In this document: in pieces, positions 43,976 to 52,290 of the stretch
Numbering within the stretch: the first letter of the stretch is position 1
Layout: every line of letters starts with the position of its first letter
DNA from: Luteolibacter ambystomatis
GTDB taxonomy: Bacteria > Verrucomicrobiota > Verrucomicrobiia > Verrucomicrobiales > Akkermansiaceae
NCBI RefSeq assembly: GCF_018137965.1
Contig: NZ_CP073100.1
Location: 1,178,001-1,242,000 of the forward strand
Reading direction: 5' to 3'
Length of the DNA: 64,000 bases
Program-made: the position numbers and the translations under genes
The notes under the pieces: generated by a model
Told to the model about the DNA's origin: nothing
Database searches by the model: none
What the model saw: only the letters and a program-made list of their open reading frames with translations

Positions 43976-45921
43976 CAGCTCTCGAAGTAGGTATAACCGC
44001 CGAGCCCCGTGCGGTAGATGTCGAGGATCTCACGGCGTTCCTTCGGCGAGATGCGGCCTTCAACGACCGCTTTCTCCGCGAAGTTGCGGAACTTCGTCAC
44101 CAGTTCCTTCGGGTCGTATTCCACGTAGGTCAGCACGTCCGCCACGGTATCGCCCTCCACCTCGTGGGTGTAGACCGGCTTGCCGTTCTCCAGATGCACG
44201 CCGACGACATTGGTGTCGCCGAGCAGGTTGTGGAGGTCACCAAGGGTTTCCTGATACGCGCCGACGAGGAAGACGGCGACGTAGTAGGGCTCGTCCGGCT
44301 TGAAGTCGTGGAGCGGCAGGATCTTGGCGACGTCCTCCTTGTCGATGAAGCGGTCGATCTTGCCATCGCAGTCGCAGGTGATGTCCGCGAGCACCGCGCG
44401 GTTCAGCGGACGCTCGTCGAGGCGGTGGATCGGCATCACCGGGAAGATCTGCTCGATCGCCCAGGAGTCGGGCAGCGACTGGAACAAACTGAAGTTGCCG
44501 TAGTAGTAGTCGACCAGTGTGGAGGAAAGCTCGCGGAGGTCCTCCGGCACTTCGTCGAGATCGTTGAGGAGCTTCGAGATCTTGGTGAGGATGTGCCAGA
44601 ACCAGGCTTCGGCCAGGCCTCGCTCGCGCAGGGTGGCGGCACCGTAGAAGAACTGGGCGCGCATCTGGTCGCGGTAGTAGACGGCGTCATTGAAGCACTC
44701 CTGGAGGTTCTTCTTGGCGAGCACCTTGTTGACCTCGATCAGGTTGAGGAGGTTCTGCGGCGCGTTTTCCGGAACAGCGGGAGCCTTGTCGGTGGTCTGG
44801 GCGCTGGTGACATCGAGGATATTGAAGACGAGCACCGAGTAGTAGGACACCACCGCGCGGCCGGACTCCGAGATCAGGTTCGGGTGGGCCACGCCGGCCT
44901 TGTCGCAGATTTGGGCGATGGTTTCCACAACGTCGGCGCAGTATTCCTGCACCGAGTAGTTGCAGGAGGAGTGGAAATTGGTGTGGGAACCGTCGTAGTC
45001 GACCGCCATGCCGCCGCCGATGTCGAGTACGCCCATCGGCGCGCCTTCCTTGATCAGGTCGCAGTACATGCGGGTGGCCTCGGTCGCGCCTTCACGGATG
45101 GCGGCGATGTTCGGGATCTGGCTGCCCTGATGGTAGTGCAGCATCTTCAGGCAGCCGAGGTAGCCGGAGTCCTTCAGGCGGTCCACGGCCTCGATGACCT
45201 GGGCGGCGCTGAGACCGAACACGGACTTGTCGCCGGCGCTTTCACTCCAGTGGCCGGAGCCGCGGGTGGAGAGGCGCACGCGCACGCCGAGGTTCGGCAG
45301 AATGCCGAGCTTGCGGGAACGCTCGAGGATCAGGTCCAGCTCGGAGGGCATTTCGAGTACGAGCATCACACGCAGACCCATCTTCTGGGCATTGAGCGCG
45401 AGGTCGATGAATTCCTCGTCCTTGTAGCCGTTACAGACCAGATAGGCTTCCGGGTCGTGCATGTGGGCGAGCGCGGCGATCAGTTCGGGCTTCGAGCCGG
45501 CTTCGAGACCGTAGTGGAACTGCTTTCCGAATTCGGCGATTTCCTCGATGACCTGGCGCTGCTGGTTGACCTTGATCGGATAGACACCGCGGTAGCTGCC
45601 CTTGAAGCCCACGTCCTTGATCGCCTTGCGGAAGGAGCTGTTGATTTCCGCGATGCGGTTGTGCAGCAGGTCGCGGAAGCGGAGGAGGACGGGCAGGTGG
45701 GTGCCGCGGTCGCGCAGGCCTTCGATCACCTCATGAAGCGAGATGTCCGCCGTGCCGTTGTCGTCGGTGAGGTTCACCGTCACGTCGCCATGTTTGTTGA
45801 CGCCGAAGAATCCGTGTCCCCAGTTTTCGATGCCATAGAGTTCGGCGGACTTGGCGGGAGACCAATCCTTGGCAGCCTTGCGCTTGGCGGTTTTCTCGGC
45901 GGTGTCGGTCGGAGGAACCAT
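43975..45921 (-). CDS. speA: Biosynthetic arginine decarboxylase
   Basis: SpeA decarboxylates arginine to agmatine using PLP, the first step of polyamine synthesis by the agmatine route. The 648-residue product shows 'GVYPIKVNQQRQVIEEI' with the PLP lysine near residue 115, 'SRKLGILPNLGVRVRLSTRGSG' (as 'LGVRVRLSTRGSG'), 'LDIGGGMAVDYDG' and 'SESGRAVVSYYS', the family's fold type III blocks. Length and order agree with the E. coli enzyme. With the nspC and carboxyspermidine dehydrogenase genes nearby, this suggests spermidine is made via carboxyspermidine; agmatine-to-putrescine enzymes are not in the window. The plus-strand 602-residue open frame over the same DNA is spurious. Confidence 0.96.
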   Translation of the reverse strand: MVPPTDTAEKTAKRKAAKDWSPAKSAELYGIENWGHGFFGVNKHGDVTVNLTDDNGTADISLHEVIEGLRDRGTHLPVLLRFRDLLHNRIAEINSSFRKAIKDVGFKGSYRGVYPIKVNQQRQVIEEIAEFGKQFHYGLEAGSKPELIAALAHMHDPEAYLVCNGYKDEEFIDLALNAQKMGLRVMLVLEMPSELDLILERSRKLGILPNLGVRVRLSTRGSGHWSESAGDKSVFGLSAAQVIEAVDRLKDSGYLGCLKMLHYHQGSQIPNIAAIREGATEATRMYCDLIKEGAPMGVLDIGGGMAVDYDGSHTNFHSSCNYSVQEYCADVVETIAQICDKAGVAHPNLISESGRAVVSYYSVLVFNILDVTSAQTTDKAPAVPENAPQNLLNLIEVNKVLAKKNLQECFNDAVYYRDQMRAQFFYGAATLRERGLAEAWFWHILTKISKLLNDLDEVPEDLRELSSTLVDYYYGNFSLFQSLPDSWAIEQIFPVMPIHRLDERPLNRAVLADITCDCDGKIDRFIDKEDVAKILPLHDFKPDEPYYVAVFLVGAYQETLGDLHNLLGDTNVVGVHLENGKPVYTHEVEGDTVADVLTYVEYDPKELVTKFRNFAEKAVVEGRISPKERREILDIYRTGLGGYTYFES

Positions 45922-46028
45922 GGCGGGAGGAAAACGCCATTTTCCGGGAAAATAAAGGGGAACTCGCGATGAGGCGGGAATTTCACCGAAGGCTTGTCCC
46001 AGCAGGGATTTTCACGGAGAAGGATGCC

Positions 46029-46886
46029 ATGACCGAACGAAAGGCCATCTGTGTCCAAGGGCTGCTGCCATTCCTCCTGCTGATCGCCGCCATCGGGGCC
46101 ACCGTGGCGACCGGCAAGCATCTGGTGATCCTGCGGGAAGCCCCGTTCCTGATGGTCCTGATCGTCCCCGTGGTGATCCTCTGGCTGAAGGGGCTTTTCA
46201 TCGTTTCCCCGAACGAGGGCAAGGTGCTGACGTTTTTCGGCAAATACACCGGCACTGTCCGTGAGCCGGGCTTCTGGTTCGCCAATCCCTTCGCCAGCAA
46301 GAGCTCCATTTCGCTCAAGGTGAGCAATTTCCAGAGCCCTCAGCTCAAGGTGAACGACGCCCATGGCAATCCGATCGAGATCGCCTGCGTGATCGTCTGG
46401 CGGGTGGTGGACACGGCGAAGGCGTTCTTCGACGTGGAGAACTACCAGGCCTTCATCAACATCCAGTGCGAGACCGCGCTGCGCCATCTGGCGAGCCATT
46501 TTCCGTATGAGCCGCATCAGGCAGGGGAGCTATCCCTGCGTGGATCCCCGGAGCAGGTGGGGACCACGATGCAGAAGGAACTCCAGGATCGCGTGGGTGC
46601 CGCTGGCATCGAAATCATGGAGGCCCAGCTTTCCCATCTCGCCTACAGCCCGGAGATCGCCCAGGCGATGCTGCGCCGCCAGCAGGCCGCCGCCGTGATC
46701 GCCGCCCGCCAGCTCATCGTGGATGGCGCGGTCGGGATGGTGGAAGTCGCCCTGCGGAAGCTGGAAAGCGACGGCATCGTCAATCTCGACCAGGCCCAGA
46801 AGGCGGTCATGGTGAACAACCTCATGATCTCGCTCGTTTCCGAGTCCCACATGCAGCCGGTGCTGGCGACGGGGAGTGTGAGTTGA
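46029..46886 (+). CDS. SPFH/Band 7 membrane protein
   Basis: Two hydrophobic helices ('LLPFLLLIAAIGATVAT', 'APFLMVLIVPVVILWLKGLF') precede a Band 7 domain: 'VSPNEGKVLTFFGKYTGTV', 'SLKVSNFQSPQLKVNDAHGNPI', 'CVIVWRVVDTAKAFFDVENYQ'. Its C-terminal half is helical with 'AQAMLRRQQAAAVIAARQLIV'. SPFH proteins form membrane-associated cages linked to protease control or membrane microdomains. I choose the ATG at 46029, which has GGAGAAGGA a few bases ahead. It is divergent from speA, with only about 110 bases between. Confidence 0.9.
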   Translation: MTERKAICVQGLLPFLLLIAAIGATVATGKHLVILREAPFLMVLIVPVVILWLKGLFIVSPNEGKVLTFFGKYTGTVREPGFWFANPFASKSSISLKVSNFQSPQLKVNDAHGNPIEIACVIVWRVVDTAKAFFDVENYQAFINIQCETALRHLASHFPYEPHQAGELSLRGSPEQVGTTMQKELQDRVGAAGIEIMEAQLSHLAYSPEIAQAMLRRQQAAAVIAARQLIVDGAVGMVEVALRKLESDGIVNLDQAQKAVMVNNLMISLVSESHMQPVLATGSVS

Positions 46887-46990
46887 AGGAGCGTAAGTTC
46901 CCAACTTGCGCCTGGGTGGAGATGATTTCCTCCCGGTGCTTGAACATGCTCCGGGAGGCTGATGACCGAGCATCAGGCATGCGGGTGAGT

Positions 46991-47025
46991 CCACCCGGCC
47001 CGGAGTCTAGCGACTCCGGCTACGA
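46991..47025 (-). repeat. REP-like palindromic repeat, copy 4
   Basis: On the minus strand: ATCGTAGCCGGAGTCG-CTAGACTCCGGGCCGGG. CCGGAGTC pairs with GACTCCGG around a four-base loop; the best-preserved copy of the family. It lies about a dozen bases past the stop of the membrane protein on its 3' side. Confidence 0.7.
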
Positions 47026-47038
47026 TTCTTTCAGGTGT

Positions 47039-47407
47039 TCAGCACGGATCGGCCGAACGAGCGCCAGCTTGCTGCTGGGTATGCGCGCGGAGGATCGCTT
47101 CCAGTTCTTCGATCCGGTTTGCCATGGCGCGCCGCTTGAGAGAGTACCAGAGTAATCCCAAGGTGAAGGACATCCACCCCATCCACGAAACCGCTCGGAC
47201 GAGCAAGTCGATGTTTTCGGATGAAGGCAGCAGTCGGGAGCCGAAGAGAATGTAGAGAGCGAGCAAGCCTCCGACGATCGCTCCAACGAACATCATCCAA
47301 ACAGCACCCATGCGCTCCTTCATCAGGAGGATGGTGGCTGTTACTTGGATGGTCGCTGAAACAAGGCCCAAGGCACCCACAAGATAGTTCAGAAGATTCG
47401 AGCTCAT
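47039..47407 (-). CDS. Small membrane protein with C-terminal coiled coil
   Basis: 122 residues with three hydrophobic helices ('NLLNYLVGALGLVSATIQVTATIL', 'MMFVGAIVGGLLALYILFG', 'AVSWMGWMSFTLGLLWYSL', in three fragments) and a short, charged C-terminal helix ('MANRIEELEAILRAH'). No family recognised. It lies between SPFH and polyamine genes, followed by a REP-like repeat. It starts only a dozen bases from the end of nspC and may be its last co-transcribed gene. Confidence 0.6.
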   Translation of the reverse strand: MSSNLLNYLVGALGLVSATIQVTATILLMKERMGAVWMMFVGAIVGGLLALYILFGSRLLPSSENIDLLVRAVSWMGWMSFTLGLLWYSLKRRAMANRIEELEAILRAHTQQQAGARSADPC

Positions 47408-47419
47408 GATCGTATGCGT

Positions 47420-48652
47420 TCAGGCCAACCGATCCCGGAAATCCGCGTAGCCGAACTCCCGGATCGTCTCCAAGGTTCCATCGGCCTTTTGCAGCACGAT
47501 TGCGGGATGCTTCACGCCGTTGAAGGTCGTCGTCTTCACCATCGTGTAGTGCGCCATGTCATCAAAGACGATGACATCGCCGATCGCCAGCGGACGGTGG
47601 AATGCGAAATCGCCGGTGACATCCCCCGCCAGACAGGTGGGGCCGCCGATGCGATAGACGAATGCCGCCTGAGGATCGCGCACGCCGGGATCGGCGGACG
47701 GTTCATCGGCGGGGTGATAGAACTCGCCTTCAAAGGTGACGGCCGGTTGTGACTCCACCTCCACCGGTGGTTCGTGGCGGTCCACCAGATAGACATCCGG
47801 ACGATAGGGCATTTCCAACACATCCGGCATGTGCGCGGTGGCGGAGATGTCGAGAATGGCGAGTTTGTGACCGGCGGATTCGAAGACATCCAGCACGGTC
47901 GAGCGCAGCACCCCGGTGTGGATCGCAGCAGCCTCACCAGGTTCCAGCCAGACCTCGACGCCGTATCTGGCCTTGGTTTCCTGCACCAGACGGACGAGCA
48001 GGGCGCGGTCGTAGAAGGGCTTGGTGATCCAATGGCCTCCGCCCATGTTGAGATACGTGAACTGTTTTGAGCGCAGCAGGTGGCCGAACTTTTCTTCCAC
48101 CGCGACGAGGGTCTTTTCCAGATCGTCCGAGTTCTGTTCGCAGAGCGTGTGGAAATGCAGGCCGGAGAGTCCGGTCAGGTCCACGCCCTCTAATTGGTCC
48201 GCCGTGATGCCGAGGCGCGAGCCCGCCACGCAAGGATCGTAGAGCGGGGTGCTGCCGGTGGAGCACTGTGGATTCACCCGCAGGCCGCAGAGCAGATCAC
48301 CGCTCTTGAAGCGCGGGTGCGCCATCACGATTTCGCGGAAGCGGAACCACTGCGACAGCGAATTGAAATCGAGGTGATCCGTGAACTCGCACAACTCACG
48401 GATGTCATCCTCCGTGTAGCCGGGTGAGTAGGTTACCACATGCTTCCCGAAGTAGTCGCGAGCCAGCAATCCCTCCCACAGGCCGGAGGCGCAGCAGCCA
48501 TCGAGGTAGGGGCGGATTGCGTCGAAGGCCTTCCAGCAGGAAAAGCCCTTCAATGCGAGCACCAGCTTGCAGCCCGCGGCATCGGCGGTTTCGCGGAGAA
48601 TGCGCGCATTGCGCTCGAGCGCGGGCAGGGAGATGACGTAGGCGGCGGACAC
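47420..48652 (-). CDS. nspC: Carboxynorspermidine/carboxyspermidine decarboxylase
   Basis: NspC decarboxylates carboxyspermidine (or carboxynorspermidine) with PLP to the final triamine. The 410-residue product is fold type III: 'KLVLALKGFSCWKAFD' contains the PLP lysine, 'LRVNPQCSTGS', 'LSGLHFHTLCEQNSDDLEKTL', 'YLNMGGGHWITKPFYD' and 'WLEPGEAAAIHTGVL' are all family motifs. It follows the dehydrogenase gene by about 90 bases, with a terminator in between. Together with SpeA these indicate the alternative, S-adenosylmethionine-independent route to spermidine. Confidence 0.94.
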   Translation of the reverse strand: MSAAYVISLPALERNARILRETADAAGCKLVLALKGFSCWKAFDAIRPYLDGCCASGLWEGLLARDYFGKHVVTYSPGYTEDDIRELCEFTDHLDFNSLSQWFRFREIVMAHPRFKSGDLLCGLRVNPQCSTGSTPLYDPCVAGSRLGITADQLEGVDLTGLSGLHFHTLCEQNSDDLEKTLVAVEEKFGHLLRSKQFTYLNMGGGHWITKPFYDRALLVRLVQETKARYGVEVWLEPGEAAAIHTGVLRSTVLDVFESAGHKLAILDISATAHMPDVLEMPYRPDVYLVDRHEPPVEVESQPAVTFEGEFYHPADEPSADPGVRDPQAAFVYRIGGPTCLAGDVTGDFAFHRPLAIGDVIVFDDMAHYTMVKTTTFNGVKHPAIVLQKADGTLETIREFGYADFRDRLA

Positions 48653-48683
48653 GCGCGCACGTTAGACCCGCTTTAAACCCCGT

Positions 48684-48720
48684 AAAAGGAAAAGCGCGAC
48701 TCCCGCGATGAGAGCCGCGC
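48684..48720 (-). terminator. Intrinsic terminator after the carboxyspermidine dehydrogenase gene
   Basis: On the minus strand, GCGCGGCTC, a nine-base loop, GAGTCGCGC (one G-U pair), then TTTTCCTTTT. It sits about 20 bases past the stop of the dehydrogenase and before nspC. Confidence 0.8.
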
Positions 48721-48739
48721 CTTCCAGAAAGAGTGACGA

Positions 48740-49963
48740 TTACGCCACCTGGAACGCCGCCGCCTGCTCTTGTGTCAGCTCGATGAACTGCCACGGCAGG
48801 CCGTGTTGATTCAGATCCGCCATGAAGGCATCCGGATCGTACTGCTCCATGTTCCAGACACCCGGCTTGCGCCAGTTGCCTTCCAGCATCTGCTTCGCGC
48901 CGATCATCGCCGGGACGCCGGTGGTGTAGGAGATGGCCTGGGAGCCGACTTCGGCGAAGCAGGCCTCGTGGTCGCAGATGTTGTAGATGTAGATCGCCTT
49001 CGGCTGGCCGTCCTTCACGCCGGTGATGACGTTGCCGATGCAGGTCTTGCCCTTGGTGGTCTGGCCGAGCTCGCCGGGGTCCGGAAGGACCGCCTTGAGG
49101 AACTGAAGCGGGATGATTTCCACGCCCTGGTAAACGACCGGGTCGATGCGGGTCATGCCGACGTTCTGGAGCACTTCGAGGTGCTTGAGGTAGTTCGGCG
49201 AGAAGGACATCCAGAACTGGGCGCGCTTGATGGTGGGGATGTGCTTCACGAGGGACTCCAGCTCCTCGTGGTACATGCGGTAGATCTCATAGGTGCCGAC
49301 ACCCTGCGGGCAGGTGAAGGCCTGGTGCTTCGACATCGGGGCGGTTTCGACGAATTCGCCGTCCTCCCAGTGACGGCACTCGGCGGTCACCTCGCGGATG
49401 TTGATCTCCGGGTTGAAATTGGTGGCGAAGGCCTTGCCATGGTTGCCGCCGTTCACGTCGATGATGTCCAGGGTGTGGATCTCGTCGAAGTGATGCTTCA
49501 GCGCCCAGGCGGTGAAAACGTTGGTCACGCCGGGGTCGAAGCCGGAGCCGAGCAGGGCGGAGCGGCCCGCGGCCAGCCACTTGTCCTGGAGCGCCCACTG
49601 CCAGGAGTATTCGAACTTGGCGACGTCCTTCGGCTCGTAGTTGGCAGTGTCCAGGTAGTCCACCCCGGCATCGAGGCAGGCTTCCATGATGGTCAGGTCC
49701 TGGTAGGGCAGGGCGACGTTGACGACCAAGGTGGCGCCGGTCTTCCGGATCAGCTCGGCGGTCTGCTTCGGATCATCCGCGTCCACCTGGGCGGTGGCGA
49801 TGTCCCGGCCGGTGCGCTTTTTCACCTCTGCGGCGATGGCGTCGCACTTCGATTTGGTGCGGGAGGCGAGGGTGATTTCCCCGAAAACCGAGGGAACCAT
49901 GGCGCATTTGTGGGCGACGACGCTGCCGACGCCCCCGGCGCCGATGAGGAGAACCTTGTTCAT
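48740..49963 (-). CDS. Carboxy(nor)spermidine dehydrogenase (saccharopine dehydrogenase family)
   Basis: The enzyme reductively condenses putrescine (or diaminopropane) with aspartate semialdehyde. The 407-residue product starts with the NADP fold 'MNKVLLIGAGGVGSVVAHKCA', and has 'ATLVVNVALPYQDLTIMEACLDAGVDYLDTANY' (as 'VVNVALPYQDLTIMEACLD' and 'AGVDYLDTANYEP') and 'ALLGSGFDPGVTNVFTAWAL'. Members next to nspC are carboxy(nor)spermidine dehydrogenases rather than saccharopine dehydrogenases. I choose the ATG at 49963; a longer frame starts at 50089 and is unlikely. Upstream is divergent gspG. A 596-residue plus-strand frame crosses this gene but its first three quarters are its antisense shadow. 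Confidence 0.93.
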   Translation of the reverse strand: MNKVLLIGAGGVGSVVAHKCAMVPSVFGEITLASRTKSKCDAIAAEVKKRTGRDIATAQVDADDPKQTAELIRKTGATLVVNVALPYQDLTIMEACLDAGVDYLDTANYEPKDVAKFEYSWQWALQDKWLAAGRSALLGSGFDPGVTNVFTAWALKHHFDEIHTLDIIDVNGGNHGKAFATNFNPEINIREVTAECRHWEDGEFVETAPMSKHQAFTCPQGVGTYEIYRMYHEELESLVKHIPTIKRAQFWMSFSPNYLKHLEVLQNVGMTRIDPVVYQGVEIIPLQFLKAVLPDPGELGQTTKGKTCIGNVITGVKDGQPKAIYIYNICDHEACFAEVGSQAISYTTGVPAMIGAKQMLEGNWRKPGVWNMEQYDPDAFMADLNQHGLPWQFIELTQEQAAAFQVA

Positions 49964-50134
49964 GGGATGAGATTTGCGGGCCACAGGGGTGGGAAAATCC
50001 GGGCGGCCTTGCAAGGATTTCCCGGGAACTTTCCTGACGCGCATGTAACTTTTACCGGCAACTTTTCCATCGCACGGCGTTTTCATCACTGTAAGGCTGA
50101 CGCCGCACGGCCCACAGCCCGTCTATTTCAAAGA

Positions 50135-50560
50135 ATGAAAACCACCCGCACACTCCGTTCCGCGGCCCGCCGCGGCTTCACCCTGCTCGAAATGGTCATC
50201 GTGCTCGGAATCATCGCCATGATCCTCGGCGGCGCGATCTTCGCGATGAAGGGTATCGGTACCCAGGCCAAGATCACCCAGGTGGACGCCGACATGAAGT
50301 CGCTCCAGTCCTCCTTGGAAATGTACAAGATCAACGCTGGCAGTTATCCATCGACGGGTGAGGGTTTCCAAGCCTTGGTGACCCGCCCCGCGAGCGCGAA
50401 GCGCTGGGCGAAGAGCCTCGATCAGGTGCCGCTCGATCCCTGGAGAAACCAGTATGGTTACAAGTTCCCGGGCCGCAAGAAGCCGGCGGAATTTGAGATC
50501 ATCAGCAAGGGGCCGGACGGCGTTGAAGGCACGGAAGATGATATCAGCAACCAAGACTGA
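50135..50560 (+). CDS. gspG: Type II secretion major pseudopilin GspG
   Basis: The start at 50135 (MKTTRTLRSAARRGFTLLEMVIV) gives a class III leader with cleavage G-F and Glu at +5. The body carries the GspG features: 'DMKSLQSSLEMYKINAGSYPSTGEGFQALV', split as 'SLQSSLEMYKINAGSYP' and 'STGEGFQALV', 'DPWRNQYGYKFPG' and a C-terminal 'SKGPDGVEGTEDDISN' (calcium-site Asp). At 141 residues it is normal. First gene of the secretion operon; the next overlaps its 3' end. Confidence 0.95.
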   Translation: MKTTRTLRSAARRGFTLLEMVIVLGIIAMILGGAIFAMKGIGTQAKITQVDADMKSLQSSLEMYKINAGSYPSTGEGFQALVTRPASAKRWAKSLDQVPLDPWRNQYGYKFPGRKKPAEFEIISKGPDGVEGTEDDISNQD

Positions 50561-51164
50561 TCGTTTCGGACGGCCCGTTCGTTCGCCGCGCGATGGCTTC
50601 ACCTTGCTCGAAATCGTCATGGTGCTGGCCATCGTCGCCATGGTCATCGGCGGTGCGGTGGCCATGATGGTGTACAGCTCTTCGGAGCGCCAACTCCGGC
50701 GGGCCTCCGTGGATATCGAAGTGATGGCGAAGCGCGCCCGCACCATCGCCCTGCTCCAGCAGAAGCCGTATGCGATCGTGTTCATGCCGGGGAAAATCCG
50801 CCTGATGCCTCTGGCGGAGACCACCGGAGTGGAGGACTCGCTTTCCTCCAGCCGCGGATCAACCCGCTCGTCGCACTCCGCGGAGAAACCATCTGAAGAC
50901 GACCAGCCGTCCCCATCCGCCGCGGCCCAACAGCCCGTTTACGATGAGATCCCGGTCAATTCCGACATGACCCTGAACGTCCGCCGCTGGGCCAGCGACA
51001 AATGGCTGCCCATGGACGAACGGCGTCCCCAGATCTGGCGATTCGATCCGGAAGGCCTTTGCGAGCCCATCAGCGTCCGTCTGGTTTATGAGGAAAGCTG
51101 GATCGAAGACACCTTCAATCCCCTGACGGCGTCCATCGCGGACTCCGCTACTGAATTCAAATGA
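50538..51164 (+). CDS. gspH: Type II secretion minor pseudopilin, GspH-like
   Basis: The ATG at 50538 overlaps gspG by 23 bases and gives the leader 'RSPRDGFTLLEIVMVLAIVAMVIGG', with the usual cleavage before F and a Glu at +5. The globular part ('QLRRASVDIEVMAKRARTIALLQQKPYAIVF') fits GspH. A Ser/Pro-rich insertion of about 40 residues near position 115 is longer than in most family members. It stops four bases inside the start of gspI (ATGA). Confidence 0.85.
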   Translation: MISATKTDRFGRPVRSPRDGFTLLEIVMVLAIVAMVIGGAVAMMVYSSSERQLRRASVDIEVMAKRARTIALLQQKPYAIVFMPGKIRLMPLAETTGVEDSLSSSRGSTRSSHSAEKPSEDDQPSPSAAAQQPVYDEIPVNSDMTLNVRRWASDKWLPMDERRPQIWRFDPEGLCEPISVRLVYEESWIEDTFNPLTASIADSATEFK

Positions 51165-51580
51165 ACCCGCGTTCCGGAAAAAACCGTCTTCGCAAGGGAT
51201 TCCTCATGCTTGAGGTGATCCTGGCGCTGGCTGTTTTTTCGATCGCCGCCACGGGATTCATCGTGGCCATCCGCAAGATGGGAATGGTGGCCCAGCTCGC
51301 CCAGAGTGAGATGCGGATCACCCGCATCATGGAGAGCGCCCTGAGCGAGGCGGTTTCGCGGCCGACCATGGAGGAAGGCACCACGTCGCTGAATCTTGTG
51401 GAATCCGACACCGAAGTGATCACCAAGATCGAGTCCATGCAGGACCAGCTTCAGAATCAGGACGGTCAGGTCCTGCAGGAAATGTACCTGATCACCGTGA
51501 CCGCCCATTGGATCGAGAACAACGAACAGCAGGAGCGAACCGCCCGCACCTGGCGGTACTCCCGCATGTATCAACCGTGA
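51161..51580 (+). CDS. gspI: Type II secretion minor pseudopilin, GspI-like
   Basis: The leader is 'RLRKGFLMLEVILALAVFSIA', with G before the cut and Glu at +5. The protein is 139 residues long. Its short globular region is less conserved, but order between H- and J-like genes and size match GspI. In family members GspI nucleates the pseudopilus tip together with J and K. Its stop overlaps a GTG start for gspJ (GTGA). Confidence 0.8.
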   Translation: MNPRSGKNRLRKGFLMLEVILALAVFSIAATGFIVAIRKMGMVAQLAQSEMRITRIMESALSEAVSRPTMEEGTTSLNLVESDTEVITKIESMQDQLQNQDGQVLQEMYLITVTAHWIENNEQQERTARTWRYSRMYQP

Positions 51581-52284
51581 ATCATCCCGCTCCATACCGC
51601 CGTGCCAAGGGCTTCACCATGCTGGAAATGGTGCTGGCACTCATGCTGATGGCCATGGTCATCGGCATGGTTTTCCGTGCTTCCCAAGCGTCGCTGATGC
51701 TGGCGAACACGGTGACGGAGTCCCAGAACGAGGAAATGCTGCATCAGGCATTTTTCGATCTCCTGGGCCGGCGTTTTTCCGCCCTGCCGGGTAATACCCG
51801 CTTCGACCTCAAGTATGAGGAAGGGAGCCAGATTCTTTCCGACCTTACCCTCCAGAATGTTCCGCTTGGGTTCACCTGGGGAGGACAGGAGCGCATCGCC
51901 AAGGCGGTGCAGCTTTCCACCGTGCGCCGCCGGGATGGTTACCTGAATATCGTCCTGCGCTACTATGAGAACGAGATTCTCGAGGGCTCCACCCAGGAGG
52001 TGAATGCTTCCACCAGTTCCAACATCGATAACAAGCCGTTCGCGGAAATCGTGCTGCTGGAGGACGTGAACTACTTCGAATGGCAGGTCATGGACGGCCG
52101 GACCATGGAGTGGCAGTACGATTGGGACATCCAGGGACGGATGCCGCTGCTGCTTGAGTTGAAGGTGGCCTTCGGGGCCAATGGCCAGGAAATCCGCCAC
52201 GTGTTCTGGCTCACGCCGAAACAGAATCCGGAAACGCTGATGCGTCAGCTCGGGCAAACTCCAAGACCGACTCCTCCTCAGTAA
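51577..52284 (+). CDS. gspJ: Type II secretion minor pseudopilin, GspJ-like
   Basis: Translation begins at a GTG overlapping the gspI stop; the leader 'RRAKGFTMLEMVLALMLMAM' is canonical. The product, 235 residues, has 'DLLGRRFSALPGN', 'VVLRYYENEIL'-like strands ('IVLRYYENEILEGS'), and 'LLELKVAFGANGQEIRHVFWL' in fragments near the C-terminus, as in GspJ. It is followed by gspK after six bases. The tip complex I-J-K is complete here. Confidence 0.85.
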   Translation: MNHPAPYRRAKGFTMLEMVLALMLMAMVIGMVFRASQASLMLANTVTESQNEEMLHQAFFDLLGRRFSALPGNTRFDLKYEEGSQILSDLTLQNVPLGFTWGGQERIAKAVQLSTVRRRDGYLNIVLRYYENEILEGSTQEVNASTSSNIDNKPFAEIVLLEDVNYFEWQVMDGRTMEWQYDWDIQGRMPLLLELKVAFGANGQEIRHVFWLTPKQNPETLMRQLGQTPRPTPPQ

Positions 52285-52290
52285 GTTGAG

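Noticed and set aside
44164..45972. A 602-codon plus-strand frame over speA.
   Set aside because: No domain, Val/Gly/Asp-rich, and fully antisense to a canonical arginine decarboxylase.
48770..50134. A long plus-strand frame that runs into gspG, suggesting a fusion protein.
   Set aside because: Its first 455 codons are the mirror of the dehydrogenase; gspG has its own start with a normal prepilin leader.
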